Origin: Mesostigma viride
Lineage: Eukaryota; Streptophyta; Mesostigmatophyceae; Mesostigmatales; Mesostigmataceae
Assembly: GCA_009746045.1 (NCBI GenBank)
Contig: RPFO01000080.1
Span: 2,932,751-2,962,750 of the forward strand
Direction of reading: 5' to 3'
Length of the DNA: 30,000 nucleotides
Below the pieces are notes generated by a model. It had not been told where the DNA came from, made no database searches, and saw nothing but the letters and a program-made list of their open reading frames with translations. This document shows positions 1 through 10,215 of the stretch, one piece after another. Numbering within the stretch: position 1 is the stretch's first letter; each line of letters begins with the position of its first letter. The position numbers and the translations under genes were made by a program.

Positions 1-650
1 TTGTTGTTACAGTAATGGCATGATTTTCTGGATTGCTCAACCTATGAGGGTTGTTCGTTTGTGTATGTTTTGCGCGCAGATCACAATGGATTGCACCATC
101 TGCCGCAGCAAGCGAAGCCCGTTACTGGTTCCAAGATCTATCCTACTTGATGCCAAGCTTGAACGCGCCCAGTACGTACTTTGAAACTTGATGCCGCAAA
201 ACAACTACAACTTCGTTTTAACCCTTTAGCCGTTTTGAGTGATATTTACAGCGGACATTACATTTTTGTTGCTACGGGATGAGAATTGAGCTTTGTAATG
301 CTAGCAGGTGTCACCAACCAAACTGTCCGCTATTTGTAGTGGGCATTTATTGTTAGAGCTTGCAGCTGGGTCCCTGCTCCTCCACATGCAACCTTGGTGT
401 TCATGAGCCCTTTACTAGCTTCCTTTCTGTCAGGGGGTGCTATATTTGGCACCCATAGGACATTGCAATATGACCAATGACATGACCCCCAAGGTGGTGA
501 ATATATGTGTGTGCTTGTGTCCTATAATGGACCATAACTAACTATTAGGTTGGTTTGTGGACATTATCATGGAAAGTGACAATTGCCCGGTTTTTATAGC
601 GGGCAGTTGGACACGGTTTTAAGGGTTGACCTATTAGCTTTGTCAGATGT
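1..650. other. Upstream region without a recognisable gene
   Basis: Fairly AT-rich DNA with no long open frame and no motif I recognise as a gene. The frame of the first exon of the downstream gene is closed by a TGA at 627-629, so coding cannot extend into this stretch without another intron. Two similar sequences in opposite orientation lie at about 319-349 and 578-611, which might be the ends of a small inverted-repeat element. Promoter elements may lie here, but none can be assigned with confidence. Confidence 0.5.
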
Positions 651-851
651 GTGTGCTGCACCGCACCGCTTGCTAACATATTCGGCGGATTTCTTCTTTG
701 TCGTCTGCGTGTCACAGCGTGCTTGTACGCACAACCACCCGCGTTCCCCTCCGCCGGCGCCCCCGCCGCCGGGCTCTCCGCCGCCACCGGTGTTGCCCCC
801 TCCCGCCGCCGGCCCTTCCGCGCGTCGGAAGCTGCAGCGGCAGCACAGCAA

Positions 852-1016
852 ATGCCCCCTCCCCCCGCACCATCGTCGGGGCAAGAGGCGCGCAGCGTTC
901 ATGCAGCAAAGGCGGCGAAGGAGCGGAGGAAATCGGCGGCTTCTGGGTCATCGGGTTCCGATGCCGCGACGGCAGCAACTGGAAAAGCAACCACCCACAC
1001 ACTGCCAGCTGTCCGG
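852..1016 (+). CDS. Exon 1 of a four-exon gene, unknown protein (N-terminal low-complexity part)
   Basis: Candidate first coding exon. The ATG at 852 is the first in this frame after the TGA at 627-629. The 55 codons encode a Pro/Ala/Ser/Lys-rich, probably disordered segment. The exon ends with a complete codon (CGG) before a GTAGGT donor at 1017. It joins in phase 0 to exon 2 at 8305, whose frame is also entered at a codon boundary. The frame stays open upstream to about 630, so a longer exon or an extra upstream exon (for instance an acceptor near 718) is possible. The join is predicted only from splice signals and frame; no transcript evidence is available. The function of the protein is unknown. 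Confidence 0.45.
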
Positions 1017-1054
1017 GTAGGTGTTACGCACAAGGATGTGATTTTCTTGCGCCA

Positions 1055-4000
1055 TCCTTGTCCTTGTCCTTGTCCTTGTCCTTGTCCTTGTCCTTGTCCT
1101 TGTCCTTGTCCAGCACCTTGTCCTTGTCCTTGTCCTTGTCCTTGTCCTTGTCCTTGTCCTTGTCCTTGTCCTTGTCCTTGTCCTTGTCCTTGTCCTTGTC
1201 CTTGTCCTTGTCCTTGTCCTTGTCCTTGTCCTTGTCCTTGTCCTTGTGCCAGCACCTTGTCCTTGTCCTTGTCCTTGTCCTTGTCCTTGTCCTTGTCCTT
1301 GTCCTTGTCCTTGTCCTTGTCCTTGTCCTTGTCCTTGTCCTTGTCCTTGTCCTTGTCCTTGTCCTTGTCCTTGTCTTGTCCTTGTCCTTGTCCTTGTCCT
1401 TGTCCTTGTCCTTGTCCTTGTCCTTGTCCTTGCCTCCTTGTCCTTGTCCTTGTGCCAGCACCTTGTCCTTGTCCTTGTCCTTGTCCTTGTCCTTGTCCTT
1501 GTCCTTGTCCTTGTCCTTGTCCTTGTCCTTGTCCTTGTCCTTGTCCTTGTCCTTGTCCTTGTCCTTGTCCTTGTCCTTGTCCTTGTCCTTGTCCTTGTCC
1601 TTGTCCTTGTCCTTGTCCTTGTCCAGCACTTGTCCTTGTCCCCCTTGTCCTTGTCCTTGTCCTTGTCCTTGTCCTTGTCCTTGTCTTGTCCTTGTCCTTG
1701 TCCTTGTCCTTGTCCTTGTCCTTGTCCTTGTCCTTGTCCTTGTCCTTGTCCTTGTCCTTGTCCTTGTGCCAGCACCTTGTCCTTGTCCTTGTCCTTGTCC
1801 TTGTCCTTGTCCTTGTCCTTGTCCTTGTCCTTGTCCTTGTCCTTGTCCTTGTCCTTGTCCTTGTCCTTGTCCTTGTCCTTGTCCTTGTCCTTGTCCTTGT
1901 CCTTGTCCTTGTCCTTGTCCTTGTCCTTGTCCTTGTCCTTGTCCTTGTCCTTGTCCTTGTCCTTGTCCTTGTCCTTGTCCTTGTCCTTGTCCTTGTCCTT
2001 GTCCTTGTCCTTGTCTTGTCCTTGTCCTTGTCCTTGTCCTTGTCCTTGTCCTTGTCCTTGTCCTTGTCCTTGTCCAGCACCTTGTCCTTGTCCTTGTCCT
2101 TGTCCTTGTGCCAGCACTTGTCCTTGTCCTTGTCCTTGTCCTTGTCCTTGTCCTTGTCCTTGTCCTTGTCCTTGTCCGCGTCCGCGTCTTCCCTTGTCCT
2201 TGCCTTGTCCTTGTCCTTGTCCTTGTCCGCGTCCTTCTCCTTGTCCTTGTCCTTGTCCTTGTCCTTGTCCTTGTCCTTGTCCTTGTCCTTGTCCTTGTCC
2301 TTGTCCTTGTCCTTGTCCTTGTCCTTGTCCTTGTCCTTGTCCTTGTCCTTGTCCTTGTCCAGCCTTGTCCTTGTCCTTGTCCTTGTCCTTGTCCTTGTCC
2401 TTGTCCTTGTCCTTGTCCTTGTCCTTGTCCTTGTCCTTGTCCTTGTCCTTGTCCTTGTCCTTGTCCTTGTCCTTGTCCTTGTCCTTGTCCTTGTCCTTGT
2501 CCTTGTCCTTGTCCTTGTCCTTGTCCTTGTCCTTGTCCTTGTCCTTGTCCTTGTCCTTGTCCTTGTCCTTGTCCTTGTCCTTGTCCTTGTCCTTGTCCTT
2601 GTCCTTGTCCTTGTCCTTGTCCTTGTCCTTGTCCTTGTCCTTGTCCTTGTCCTTGTCCTTGTCCTTGTCCTTGTCCTTGTCCTTGTCCTTGTCCTTGTCC
2701 TTGTCCTTGTCCTTGTCCTTGTCCTTGTCCAGCACCTTGTCCTTGTCCTTGTCCTTGTCCTTGTCCGCCCTTGTCCTTGTCCTTGTCCTTGTCCTTGTCC
2801 TTGTCCTTGTCCTTGTCCTTGTCCTTGTCCTTGTCCTTGTCCTTGTCCTTGTCCTTGTCCTTGTCCTTGTCCTTGTCCTTGTCCTTGTCCTTGTCCTTGT
2901 CCTTGTCTTGTCCTTGTCCTTGTCCTTGTCCTTGTCCTTGTCCTTGTCCTTGTCCTTGTCCTTGTCCTTGTCCTTGTCCTTGTCCTTGTCCTTGTCCTTG
3001 TCCTTGTCCTTGTCCTTGTCCTTGTCCTTGTCCTTGTGCCAGCACCTTGTCCTTGTCCTTGTCCTTGTCCTTGTCCTTGTCCTTGTCCTTGTCCTTGTCC
3101 TTGTCCTTGTCCTTGTCCTTGTCCTTGTCCTTGTCCTTGTCCTTGTCCTTGTCCTTGTCCTTGTCCTTGTCCTTGTCCTTGTCCTTGTCCTTGTCCTTGT
3201 CCTTGTCCTTGTCCTTGTCCTTGTCCTTGTCCTTGTCCTTGTCCTTGTCCTTGTCCTTGTCCTTGTCCTTGTCCTTGTCCTTGTCCTTGTCCTTGTCCTT
3301 GTCCTTGTCCTTGTCCTTGTCCTTGTCCTTGTCCTTGTCCTTGTCCTTGTCCTTGTCCTTGTCCTTGTCCTTGTCCTTGTCCTTGTCCTTGTCCTTGTCC
3401 TTGTCCTTGTCCTTGTCCTTGTCCTTGTCCTTGTCCTTGTCCTTGTCCTTGTCCTTGTCCTTGTCCTTGTCCTTGTCCTTGTCCTTGTCCAGCCTTGTCC
3501 TTGTCCTTGTCCTTGTCCTTGTCCTTGTCCGCTTGTCCTTGTCCTTGTCCTTGTCCTTGTCCGCCTTGTCCTTGTCCTTGTCCTTGTCCTTGTCCTTGTC
3601 CTTGTCCTTGTCCTTGTCCTTGTCCTTGTCCTTGTCCTTGTCCTTGTCCTTGTCCTTGTCCTTGTCCTTGTCCTTGTCCTTGTCTTGTCCTTGTCCTTGT
3701 CCTTGTCCTTGTCCTTGTCCTTGTCCTTGTCCTTGTCCTTGTCCTTGTCCTTGTCCTTGTCCTTGTCCTTGTCCGCCTTGTCCTTGTCCAGCCCTTGTCC
3801 TTGTCCTTGTCCTTGTCCTTGTCCTTGTCCTTGTCCTTGTCCTTGTCCTTGTCCTTGTCCTTGTCCTTGTCCTTGTCCTTGTCCTTGTCCTTGCCTTGCC
3901 TTGTCCTTGTCCTTGTGCCAGCACCTTGTCCTTGTCCTTGTCCTTGTCCTTGTCCTTGTCCTTGTCCTTGTCCTTGTCCTTGTCCTTGTCCTTGTCCTTG

Positions 4001-7000
4001 TCCTTGTCCTTGTCCTTGTCCTTGTCCTTGTCCTTGTCCTTGTCCTTGTCCTTGTCCTTGTCCTTGTCCTTGTCCTTGTCCTTGTCCTTGTCCTTGTCCT
4101 TGTCCTTGTCCTTGTCCTTGTCCTTGTCCTTGTCCTTGTCCTTGTCCTTGTCCTTGTCCTTGTCCTTGTCCTTGTCCTTGTCCTTGTCCTTGTCCTTGTC
4201 CTTGTCCTTGTCCTTGTCCTTGTCCTTGTCCTTGTCCAGCCTTGTCCTTGTCCTTGTCCTTGTCCTTGTCCTTGTCCTTGTCCTTGTCCTTGTCCTTGTC
4301 CTTGTCCTTGTCCTTGTCCTTGTCCTTGTCCGTCCGCGTCTTGTCCTTGTCCTTGTCCTTGTCCTTGTCCTTGTCCTTGTCCTTGTCCTTGTCCTTGTCC
4401 TTGCCTTGTCCTTGTCCTTGTCCTTGTCCTTGTCCTTGTCCTTGTCCTTGTCCTTGTCCTTGTCCTTGTCCTTGTCCTTGTCCTTGCCTTGCCTTGTCCT
4501 TGTCCTTGTGCCAGCACCTTGTCCTTGTCCTTGTCCTTGTCCTTGTCCTTGTCCTTGTCCTTGTCCTTGTCCTTGTCCTTGTCCTTGTCCTTGTCCTTGT
4601 CCTTGTCCTTGTCCTTGTCCTTGTCCTTGTCCTTGTCCTTGTCCTTGTCCTTGTCCTTGTCCTTGTCCTTGTCCTTGTCCTTGTCCTTGTCCTTGTCCTT
4701 GTCCTTGTCCTTGTCCTTGTCCTTGTCCTTGTCCTTGTCCTTGTCCTTGTCCTTGTCCTTGTCCTTGTCCTTGTCCTTGTCCTTGTCCTTGTCCTTGTCC
4801 TTGTCCTTGTCCTTGTCCTTGTCCTTGTCCTTGTCCTTGTCCTTGTCCTTGTCCTTGTCCTTGTCCTTGTCCTTGTGCCAGCTTGTCCTTGTCCTTGTCC
4901 TTGTCCTTGTCCAGCACCTTGTCCTTGTCCTTGTCCTTGTCCTTGTCCTTGTCCTTGTCCTTGTCCTTGTCCTTGTCCTTGTCCTTGTCCTTGTCCTTGT
5001 CCTTGTCCTTGTCCTTGTCCTTGTCCTTGTCCTTGTCCTTGTCCTTGTCCTTGTCCTTGTCCTTGTCCTTGTCCTTGTCCTTGTCCTTGTCCTTGTCCTT
5101 GTCCTTGTCCTTGTCCTTGTCCTTGTCCTTGTCCTTGTCCTTGTCCTTGTCCTTGTCCTTGTCCTTGTCCTTGTCCTTGTCCTTGTCCAGCACCTTGTCC
5201 TTGTCCTTGTCCTTGTCCTTGTCCTTGTCCTTGTCCTTGTCCTTGTCCTTGTCCTTGTCCTTGTCCTTGTCCTTGTCCTTGTCCTTGTCCTTGTCCTTGT
5301 CCTTGTCCTTGTCCTTGTCCTTGTCCTTGTCCTTGTCCTTGTCCTTGTCCTTGTCCTTGTCCTTGTCCTTGTCCTTGTCCTTGTCCTTGTCCTTGTCCTT
5401 GTCCTTGTCCTTGTCCTTGTCCTTGTCCTTGTCCTTGTCCTTGTCCTTGTCCTTGTCCTTGTCCTTGTCCTTGTCCTTGTCCTTGTCCTTGTCCTTGTCC
5501 TTGTCTTGTCCTTGTCCTTGTCCTTGTCCTTGTCCTTGTCCTTGTCCTTGTCCTTGTCCTTGTCCTTGTCCAGCACCTTGTCCTTGTCCTTGTCCTTGTC
5601 CTTGTCCTTGTCCTTGTCCTTGTCCTTGTCCTTGTGCCAGCACTTGTCCTTGTCCTTGTCCTTGTCCTTGTCCTTGTCCAGCACCTTGTCCTTGTCCTTG
5701 TCCTTGTCCTTGTGCCAGCACCTTGTCCTTGTCCTTGTCCTTGTCCTTGTCCTTGTCCTTGTCCTTGTCCTTGTCCTTGTCCTTGTCCTTGTCCTTGTCC
5801 TTGTCCTTGTCCTTGTCCTTGTCCTTGTCCTTGTCCTTGTCCTTGTCCTTGTCCTTGTCCTTGTCCTTGTCCTTGTCCTTGTCCTTGTCCTTGTCCTTGT
5901 CCTTGTCCTTGTCCTTGTCCTTGTCCTTGTCCTTGTCCTTGTCCTTGTCCTTGTCCTTGTCCTTGTCCAGCACCTTGTCCTTGTCCTTGTCCTTGTCCTT
6001 GTCCTTGTCCTTGTCCTTGTCCTTGTCCTTGTCCTTGTCCTTGTCCTTGTCCTTGTCCTTGTCCTTGTCCTTGTCCTTGTCCTTGTCCTTGTCCTTGTCC
6101 TTGTCCTTGTCCTTGTCCTTGTCCTTGTCCTTGTCCTTGTCCTTGTCCTTGTCCTTGTCCTTGTCCTTGTCCTTGTCCTTGTCCTTGTCCTTGTCCTTGT
6201 CCTTGTCCTTGTCCTTGTCCTTGTCCTTGTCCTTGTCCTTGTCCTTGTCCTTGTCCTTGTCCTTGTCCTTGTCCTTGTCCTTGTCCTTGTCCTTGTCCTT
6301 GTCCTTGTCCTTGTCCTTGTCCTTGTCCTTGTCCTTGTCCTTGTCCTTGTCCTTGTCCTTGTCCTTGTCCTTGTCCTTGTCCTTGTCCTTGTCCTTGTCC
6401 TTGTCCTTGTCCTTGTCCTTGTCCTTGTCCTTGTCCTTGTCCTTGTCCTTGTCCTTGTCCTTGTCCTTGTCCTTGTCCTTGTCCTTGTCCTTGTCCTTGT
6501 CCTTGTCCTTGTCCTTGTCCTTGTCCTTGTCCTTGTCCTTGTCCTTGTCCTTGTCCTTGTCCTTGTCCTTGTCCTTGTCCTTGTCCTTGTCCTTGTCCTT
6601 GTCCTTGTCCTTGCCTTGCCTTGTCCTTCTCCTTGTCCTTGTCCTTGTCCTTGTCCTTGTCCAGCACCTTGTCCTTGTCCTTGTCCTTGTCCTTGTGCCA
6701 GCCTTGTCCTTGTCCTTGTCCTTGTCCAGCACCTTGTCCTTGTCCTTGTCCTTGTCCTTGTCCTTGTCCAGCACCTTGTCCTTGTCCTTGTCCTTGTCCT
6801 TGTCCTTGTCCTTGTCCTTGTCCTTGTCCTTGTCCTTGTCCTTGTCCTTGTCCTTGTCCTTGTGGTTGTCCTTGTCCTTGTCCTTGTCCTTGTCCTTGTC
6901 CTTGTCCTTGTCCTTGTCCTTGTCCTTGTCCTTGTCCTTGTCCTTGTCCTTGTCCTTGTCCTTGTCCAGCACCTTGTCCTTGTCCTTGTCCTTGTCCTTG

Positions 7001-7585
7001 TGCCAGCACCTTGTCCTTGTCCTTGTCCTTGTCCTTGTGCCAGCACCTTGTCCTTGTCCTTGTCCTTGTCCTTGTGCCAGCACCTTGTCCTTGTCCTTGT
7101 CCTTGTCCTTGTCCTTGTCCTTGTCCTTGTCCTTGTCCTTGTCCTTGTCCTTGTCCTTGTCCTTGTCCTTGTCCTCCTTGTCCTTGTCCTTGTCCTTGTC
7201 CTTGTGCCAGCACCTTGTCCTTGTCCTTGTCCTTGTCCTTGTCCTTGTCCTTGTCCTTGTCCTTGTGCCAGCACCTTGTCCTTGTCCTTGTCCTTGTCCT
7301 TGTCCTTGTCCTTGTCCTTGTCCTTGTCCTTGTCCTTGTCCTTGTCCTTGTCCTCGTCCTTGTCCTTGTCCTTGTCCTTGTCCTTGTCCTTGTCCTTGTG
7401 GTTGTCCTTGTGCTTGTCCTCGTCCTTGTCCTTCTCCTTGTCCTTGTCCTTGTCCTTGTCCTTGTCCTTGTCCTTGTCCTTGTCCTTGTCCTTCTCCTTT
7501 TCCTTCTCCTTTTCCTTGTGGTTGTCCTTGTGCTTGTCCTCGTCCTTGTCCTTGTCCTTGTCCTTGTCCTTGTCCTTGTCCTTTT
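1055..7585. repeat. CCTTGT hexanucleotide satellite array (about 6.5 kb)
   Basis: Nearly uninterrupted (CCTTGT)n on the + strand, roughly a thousand units. The breaks are few and recurrent: CCAGCA or GCCAGCA inserted after a block, lost bases (CCTTGTCTTGTCC), and GCC, GCG or CTC variants. Where interruptions are dense the array shows a higher-order period, for example 37 bp with GCCAGCACC at 7002, 7039 and 7076. Toward the 3' end variants accumulate (GGTTGT, GCTTGT, CTCGTC, CTTTTC), including a segment of about 38 bp repeated at about 7399 and 7517. The repeat contains no stop codon in any frame on either strand, which creates very long artificial open frames of Leu-Val, Ser-Leu, Pro-Cys, Gln-Gly, Lys-Asp and Arg-Thr dipeptides. 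Confidence 0.97.
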
Positions 7586-8262
7586 CTTGCTTGATTTTCT
7601 TGCGCCAACGGCCGTTGCAATTTGGAAATTAGGGTGTTATTTTTTTTTTGCCCAACGGCCGTCGGAACCTTGAAATTAGGGTGTGATTTTCATGCGCCAA
7701 CGGCCGTTGGAACCTGGAAATTAGGGTGTGATTTTCATGCGCCAACGGCCGTTGGAACCTGTAAATTAGGGTGTGATTTTCATGCGCCAACGGCCGTTGG
7801 AACCTGTAAATTAGGGTGTGATTTTCATGCGCCAACGGCCGTTGGAACCTGGAAATTAGGGTGTTATTTTTCTGTCGCCAACGGCCGTTGGAACCTGGAA
7901 ATGAAGGTGTTATTTTTCTGTCGCCAACGGCCGTTGGAACCTGGAAATTCGGTCGACATTTTTCTTGCGCCAACGGCCGTTGGAACCTGGAAATTAGGGT
8001 GTTATTTTTCTGTCGCCAACGGCCGTTGGAACCTGGAAATTAGGGTGTCATTTTTCTCGCGCCAACGGCCGTTGGAACCTGGAAATTAGGGTGTGATTTT
8101 TCTGTCGCCAACGGCCGTTGGAATCTGGAAATTAGGGTGTGATTTTTATGCGCCAACGGCCGTTGGAACCTGTAAATTAGGGTGTGATTTTCATGCGCCA
8201 ACGGCCGTTGGAACCTGTAAATTAGGGTGTTATTTTTCCGGCGACGGCCGTTGGAACATAGT
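7586..8262. repeat. 45-46 bp satellite with palindromic core, array A
   Basis: About fourteen tandem units, each with the 14 bp palindrome CCAACGGCCGTTGG followed by AACCTGGAAATTAGGGTGTG and a T-rich TTTTTCTTGCG-like segment. Core starts fall at 7605, 7651, 7697, 7742, 7787, 7832, 7878, 7924, 7970, 8016, 8062, 8108, 8153 and 8198. Most spacings are 46 bp; units with ATTTTCATGCG have 45. The last copy near 8241 is degenerate (GGCGACGGCCGTTGG). The array sits at the 3' end of predicted intron 1 and ends about 40-60 nt before the acceptor. Confidence 0.95.
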
Positions 8263-8304
8263 ACTGACCTTCCGGCTATCTGTATGTTTTTTGCATGTGA
8301 TCAG

Positions 8305-9459
8305 GGGCGTCCGTCAAGGCAGAGAACGGTCGAAGAGCGGAGGAGGTTGGAATACAAGATTGAACATGGGTGTGCGGAAAGGCATCTCACAACATTTTTT
8401 GAGGACTGGCGCCAACGAGCACCGGGCACCGACTTATGGTCGGTTATTGTGAAGACCTTTGAGAGGAAGGGGCTGCTGACGACACGTGCTGGAAATGCGA
8501 AGCCCAGCATTTTGGACTCCTGGGAGCCAGCGCCGTCCTCTCAAGTGCACGACAAGAATATAACTGACACCATACAGGCGGCGTTTCATCTGCGGCAGAA
8601 GATACGCCTAGTTCCAGACGATGTCGACATCGTGGGGGGGTCCGCGATTGCGACTCAAGTACGGGCCCCCACGGAGAACTTGTGCCAACTCCCGGAACTC
8701 ATGCGGCATCGGACGGTGACGGTGCGGAATTGTAGGGGGCTCGCGCCGTGGTTCGTGGGGGCCGGCACAAGTCTGACAAAAGCAAAATGTGCCGTGCCGA
8801 TCTTCCGGTTTGCGTGGCAGGTGCTGGCAGACCGTGATCCAGGTCTCTACAATTTATGGGTGCAGAGGAGTGAAATGGTTCCTTACCACATTAAAATACT
8901 GACGGGGGACGACAGTGACCGTGCCGTGCAGAGGTTCGGATACTATCGTTCGCCAACGGCCGAGGAAGCCATGTCCATTCTCCGGACGGACTCCCTGAAG
9001 GACATGGCGGCCGCTCGCTCAGACGAGTTGATCACCATGGAGTTGGATCCGTCCGAGTGGTCAAATGAATCTGAGCGTCAGGCAGTAGTTGACCTGACGA
9101 AATCCGCGATGGGGAGCTTGAACATCTCGGACCATGCCGGCCTTAAGGGTAAATTTCCAGACCAGACGCCTTGCGTGTTTGTGCAGTTTGCCGTGCTGGA
9201 CGGCAACCACTACACGCAGATGTTGAAGTCCGTGATTTTCGAGGGCTCTGACGAGCAAGTGAGTACTGCGATAGCTGGCGAGATTGCGGGTAAACAAAAG
9301 GGCAAGTTCGTGGAGACAACCGACGAGGCGTTTGATTTGTGGAGGGGGTTGGTGAGGGACGCGGAGAAGTTCAAGTGCACCAATCTGGACGTGCTCAAGG
9401 GCTGGGAGGTGGAGGGGGAAGCACTGATCCCGCCCATGAAGGACATGCGGACGCAAAAG
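8305..9459 (+). CDS. Exon 2, unknown protein
   Basis: 385 uninterrupted codons between an AG acceptor ending at 8304 and an AAG|GTAAAT donor at 9460, both in phase 0. The encoded segment begins GRPSRQRTVEERRRLEYK and has the mixed charged and hydrophobic composition of a real folded protein, unlike the flanking satellite frames. It contains a Trp-rich N-terminal part (FFEDWRQRAPGTDLWSVIVK), a central VTVRNCRGLAPWFVGAG stretch and a C-terminal charged region ending in KDMRTQK. I recognise no family. The motif TTCGCCAACGGCCG in this exon (about 8949-8962) matches 14 nt of the intronic satellite and encodes part of RSPTAEEA. Reading past the donor would give only 14 further codons before a stop at 9499-9501, so a single-exon ending is the alternative. 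Confidence 0.7.
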
Positions 9460-10215
9460 GTAAATATAACGGATCGGGTGTGGGAACGTTTTAGGCACTA
9501 GATGTTATTTTTGTTCGCCAACGGCCGTTGGAACCTGGAAATTAGTGTGTGATTTTTCTTTCGCCAACGGCCGTTGGAACCTGGAAATTAGTGTGTGATT
9601 TTTCTTGCGCCAACGGCCGTTGGAACCTGGAAATTAGGGTGTGATTTTTCTTGCGCCAACGGCCGTTGGAACCTGGAAATTAGTGTGTGATTTTTCTTTC
9701 GCCAACGGCCGTTGGAACCTGGAAATTAGGGTGTGATTTTTCTTGCGCCAACGGCCGTTGGAACCTGGAAATTACCGTGTTATTTTTCATTCGCCAACGG
9801 CCGTTGGAACCTGGAAAGTAGGGTGTGATTTTTCTTGCGCCAACGGCCGTTGGAACCTGGAAATTACCGTGTTATTTTTCATTCGCCAACGGCCGTTGGA
9901 ACCTGGAAAGTAGGGTGTGATTTTTCTTGCTCCAACGGCCATTGGAACCTGGAAATTAGTGTGTGATTTTTCTTGCGCCAACGGCCGTTGGAACCTGGAA
10001 ATTAGGGTGTGATTTTTCTTGCGCCAACGGCCGTTGGAACCTGGAAATTAGGGTGTGATTTTTCTTGCGCCAACGGCCGTTGGAACCTGGAAATTAGGGT
10101 GTGATTTTTGTTCGGGAACGGCCGATCTTCCAAAGTGTAAGGACAAAATGTCAGGTCGTGTGTTGTATGACCGTTTTTTGTCTCAAACAATGTGATTCAC
10201 ATTTCATGCATGCAG
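9460..10215 (+). other. Intron 2 (satellite-containing)
   Basis: The donor is AAG|GTAAAT at 9460 and the acceptor is CATGCATGCAG ending at 10215; both neighbours are in phase 0. The first 45 nt or so are unique, then satellite array B fills about 600 bp, and the last 100 nt are unique with a TATGACC branch-like motif near 10165 and a T-rich run. The plan is the same as intron 1: short unique donor side, satellite, short unique acceptor side. The exon after each of these two introns starts with GGG. Confidence 0.6.
9507..10120. repeat. 46 bp satellite with palindromic core, array B
   Basis: Thirteen good units plus a degenerate last one (near 10115), with a strict 46 bp period. Core starts are 9518, 9564, 9610, 9656, 9702, 9748, 9794, 9840, 9886, 9932, 9978, 10024 and 10070. 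The consensus equals that of array A except that TTTTTCTTGCG predominates. A 92 bp dimer (a unit with ATTACCGTGTTATTTTTCAT followed by one with GGAAAGTAGGGTG) is itself repeated at about 9770-9861 and 9862-9953, showing recent duplication of two units together. Confidence 0.95.

Larger units (their letters stand above)
1017..8304 (+). other. Intron 1 (about 7.3 kb, almost entirely satellite DNA)
   Basis: The donor is CGG|GTAGGT at 1017 and the acceptor is GTGATCAG ending at 8304. A CTGAC branch-point-like motif lies about 40 nt before the acceptor, at 8262-8266, followed by a T-rich stretch. Both flanking exons are in phase 0. Inside are about 20 nt of unique sequence, a satellite remnant, the 6.5 kb CCTTGT array and about fourteen 45-46 bp satellite units. 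The C/T-rich strand of the hexamer array is the sense strand of the predicted transcript. If the splice call is wrong, this region is simply intergenic satellite next to a gene that starts inside or after 8227. Confidence 0.55.

Noticed and set aside
651-7673. Open frames of about 2,100-2,340 residues on both strands made of LV, SL, PC, QG, KD and RT dipeptides
   Set aside because: The CCTTGT repeat has no stop codon in any frame, so these arise automatically from the satellite. No start, codon bias or domain supports translation.
7622-8452. Frames with a repeated PTAVGTWKLGCDF-like peptide
   Set aside because: They are translations of the 45-46 bp satellite, open only where units are 45 bp, and they break when the period is 46.
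7586-10120. TTAGGG within each satellite unit suggesting telomeric repeats
   Set aside because: The string occurs once per 46 bp unit and is not tandem, so it is coincidental.
7586-10120. CRISPR-like array of palindromic repeats
   Set aside because: The whole unit, including the sequence between palindromes, is conserved; there are no unique spacers and the context is eukaryotic.
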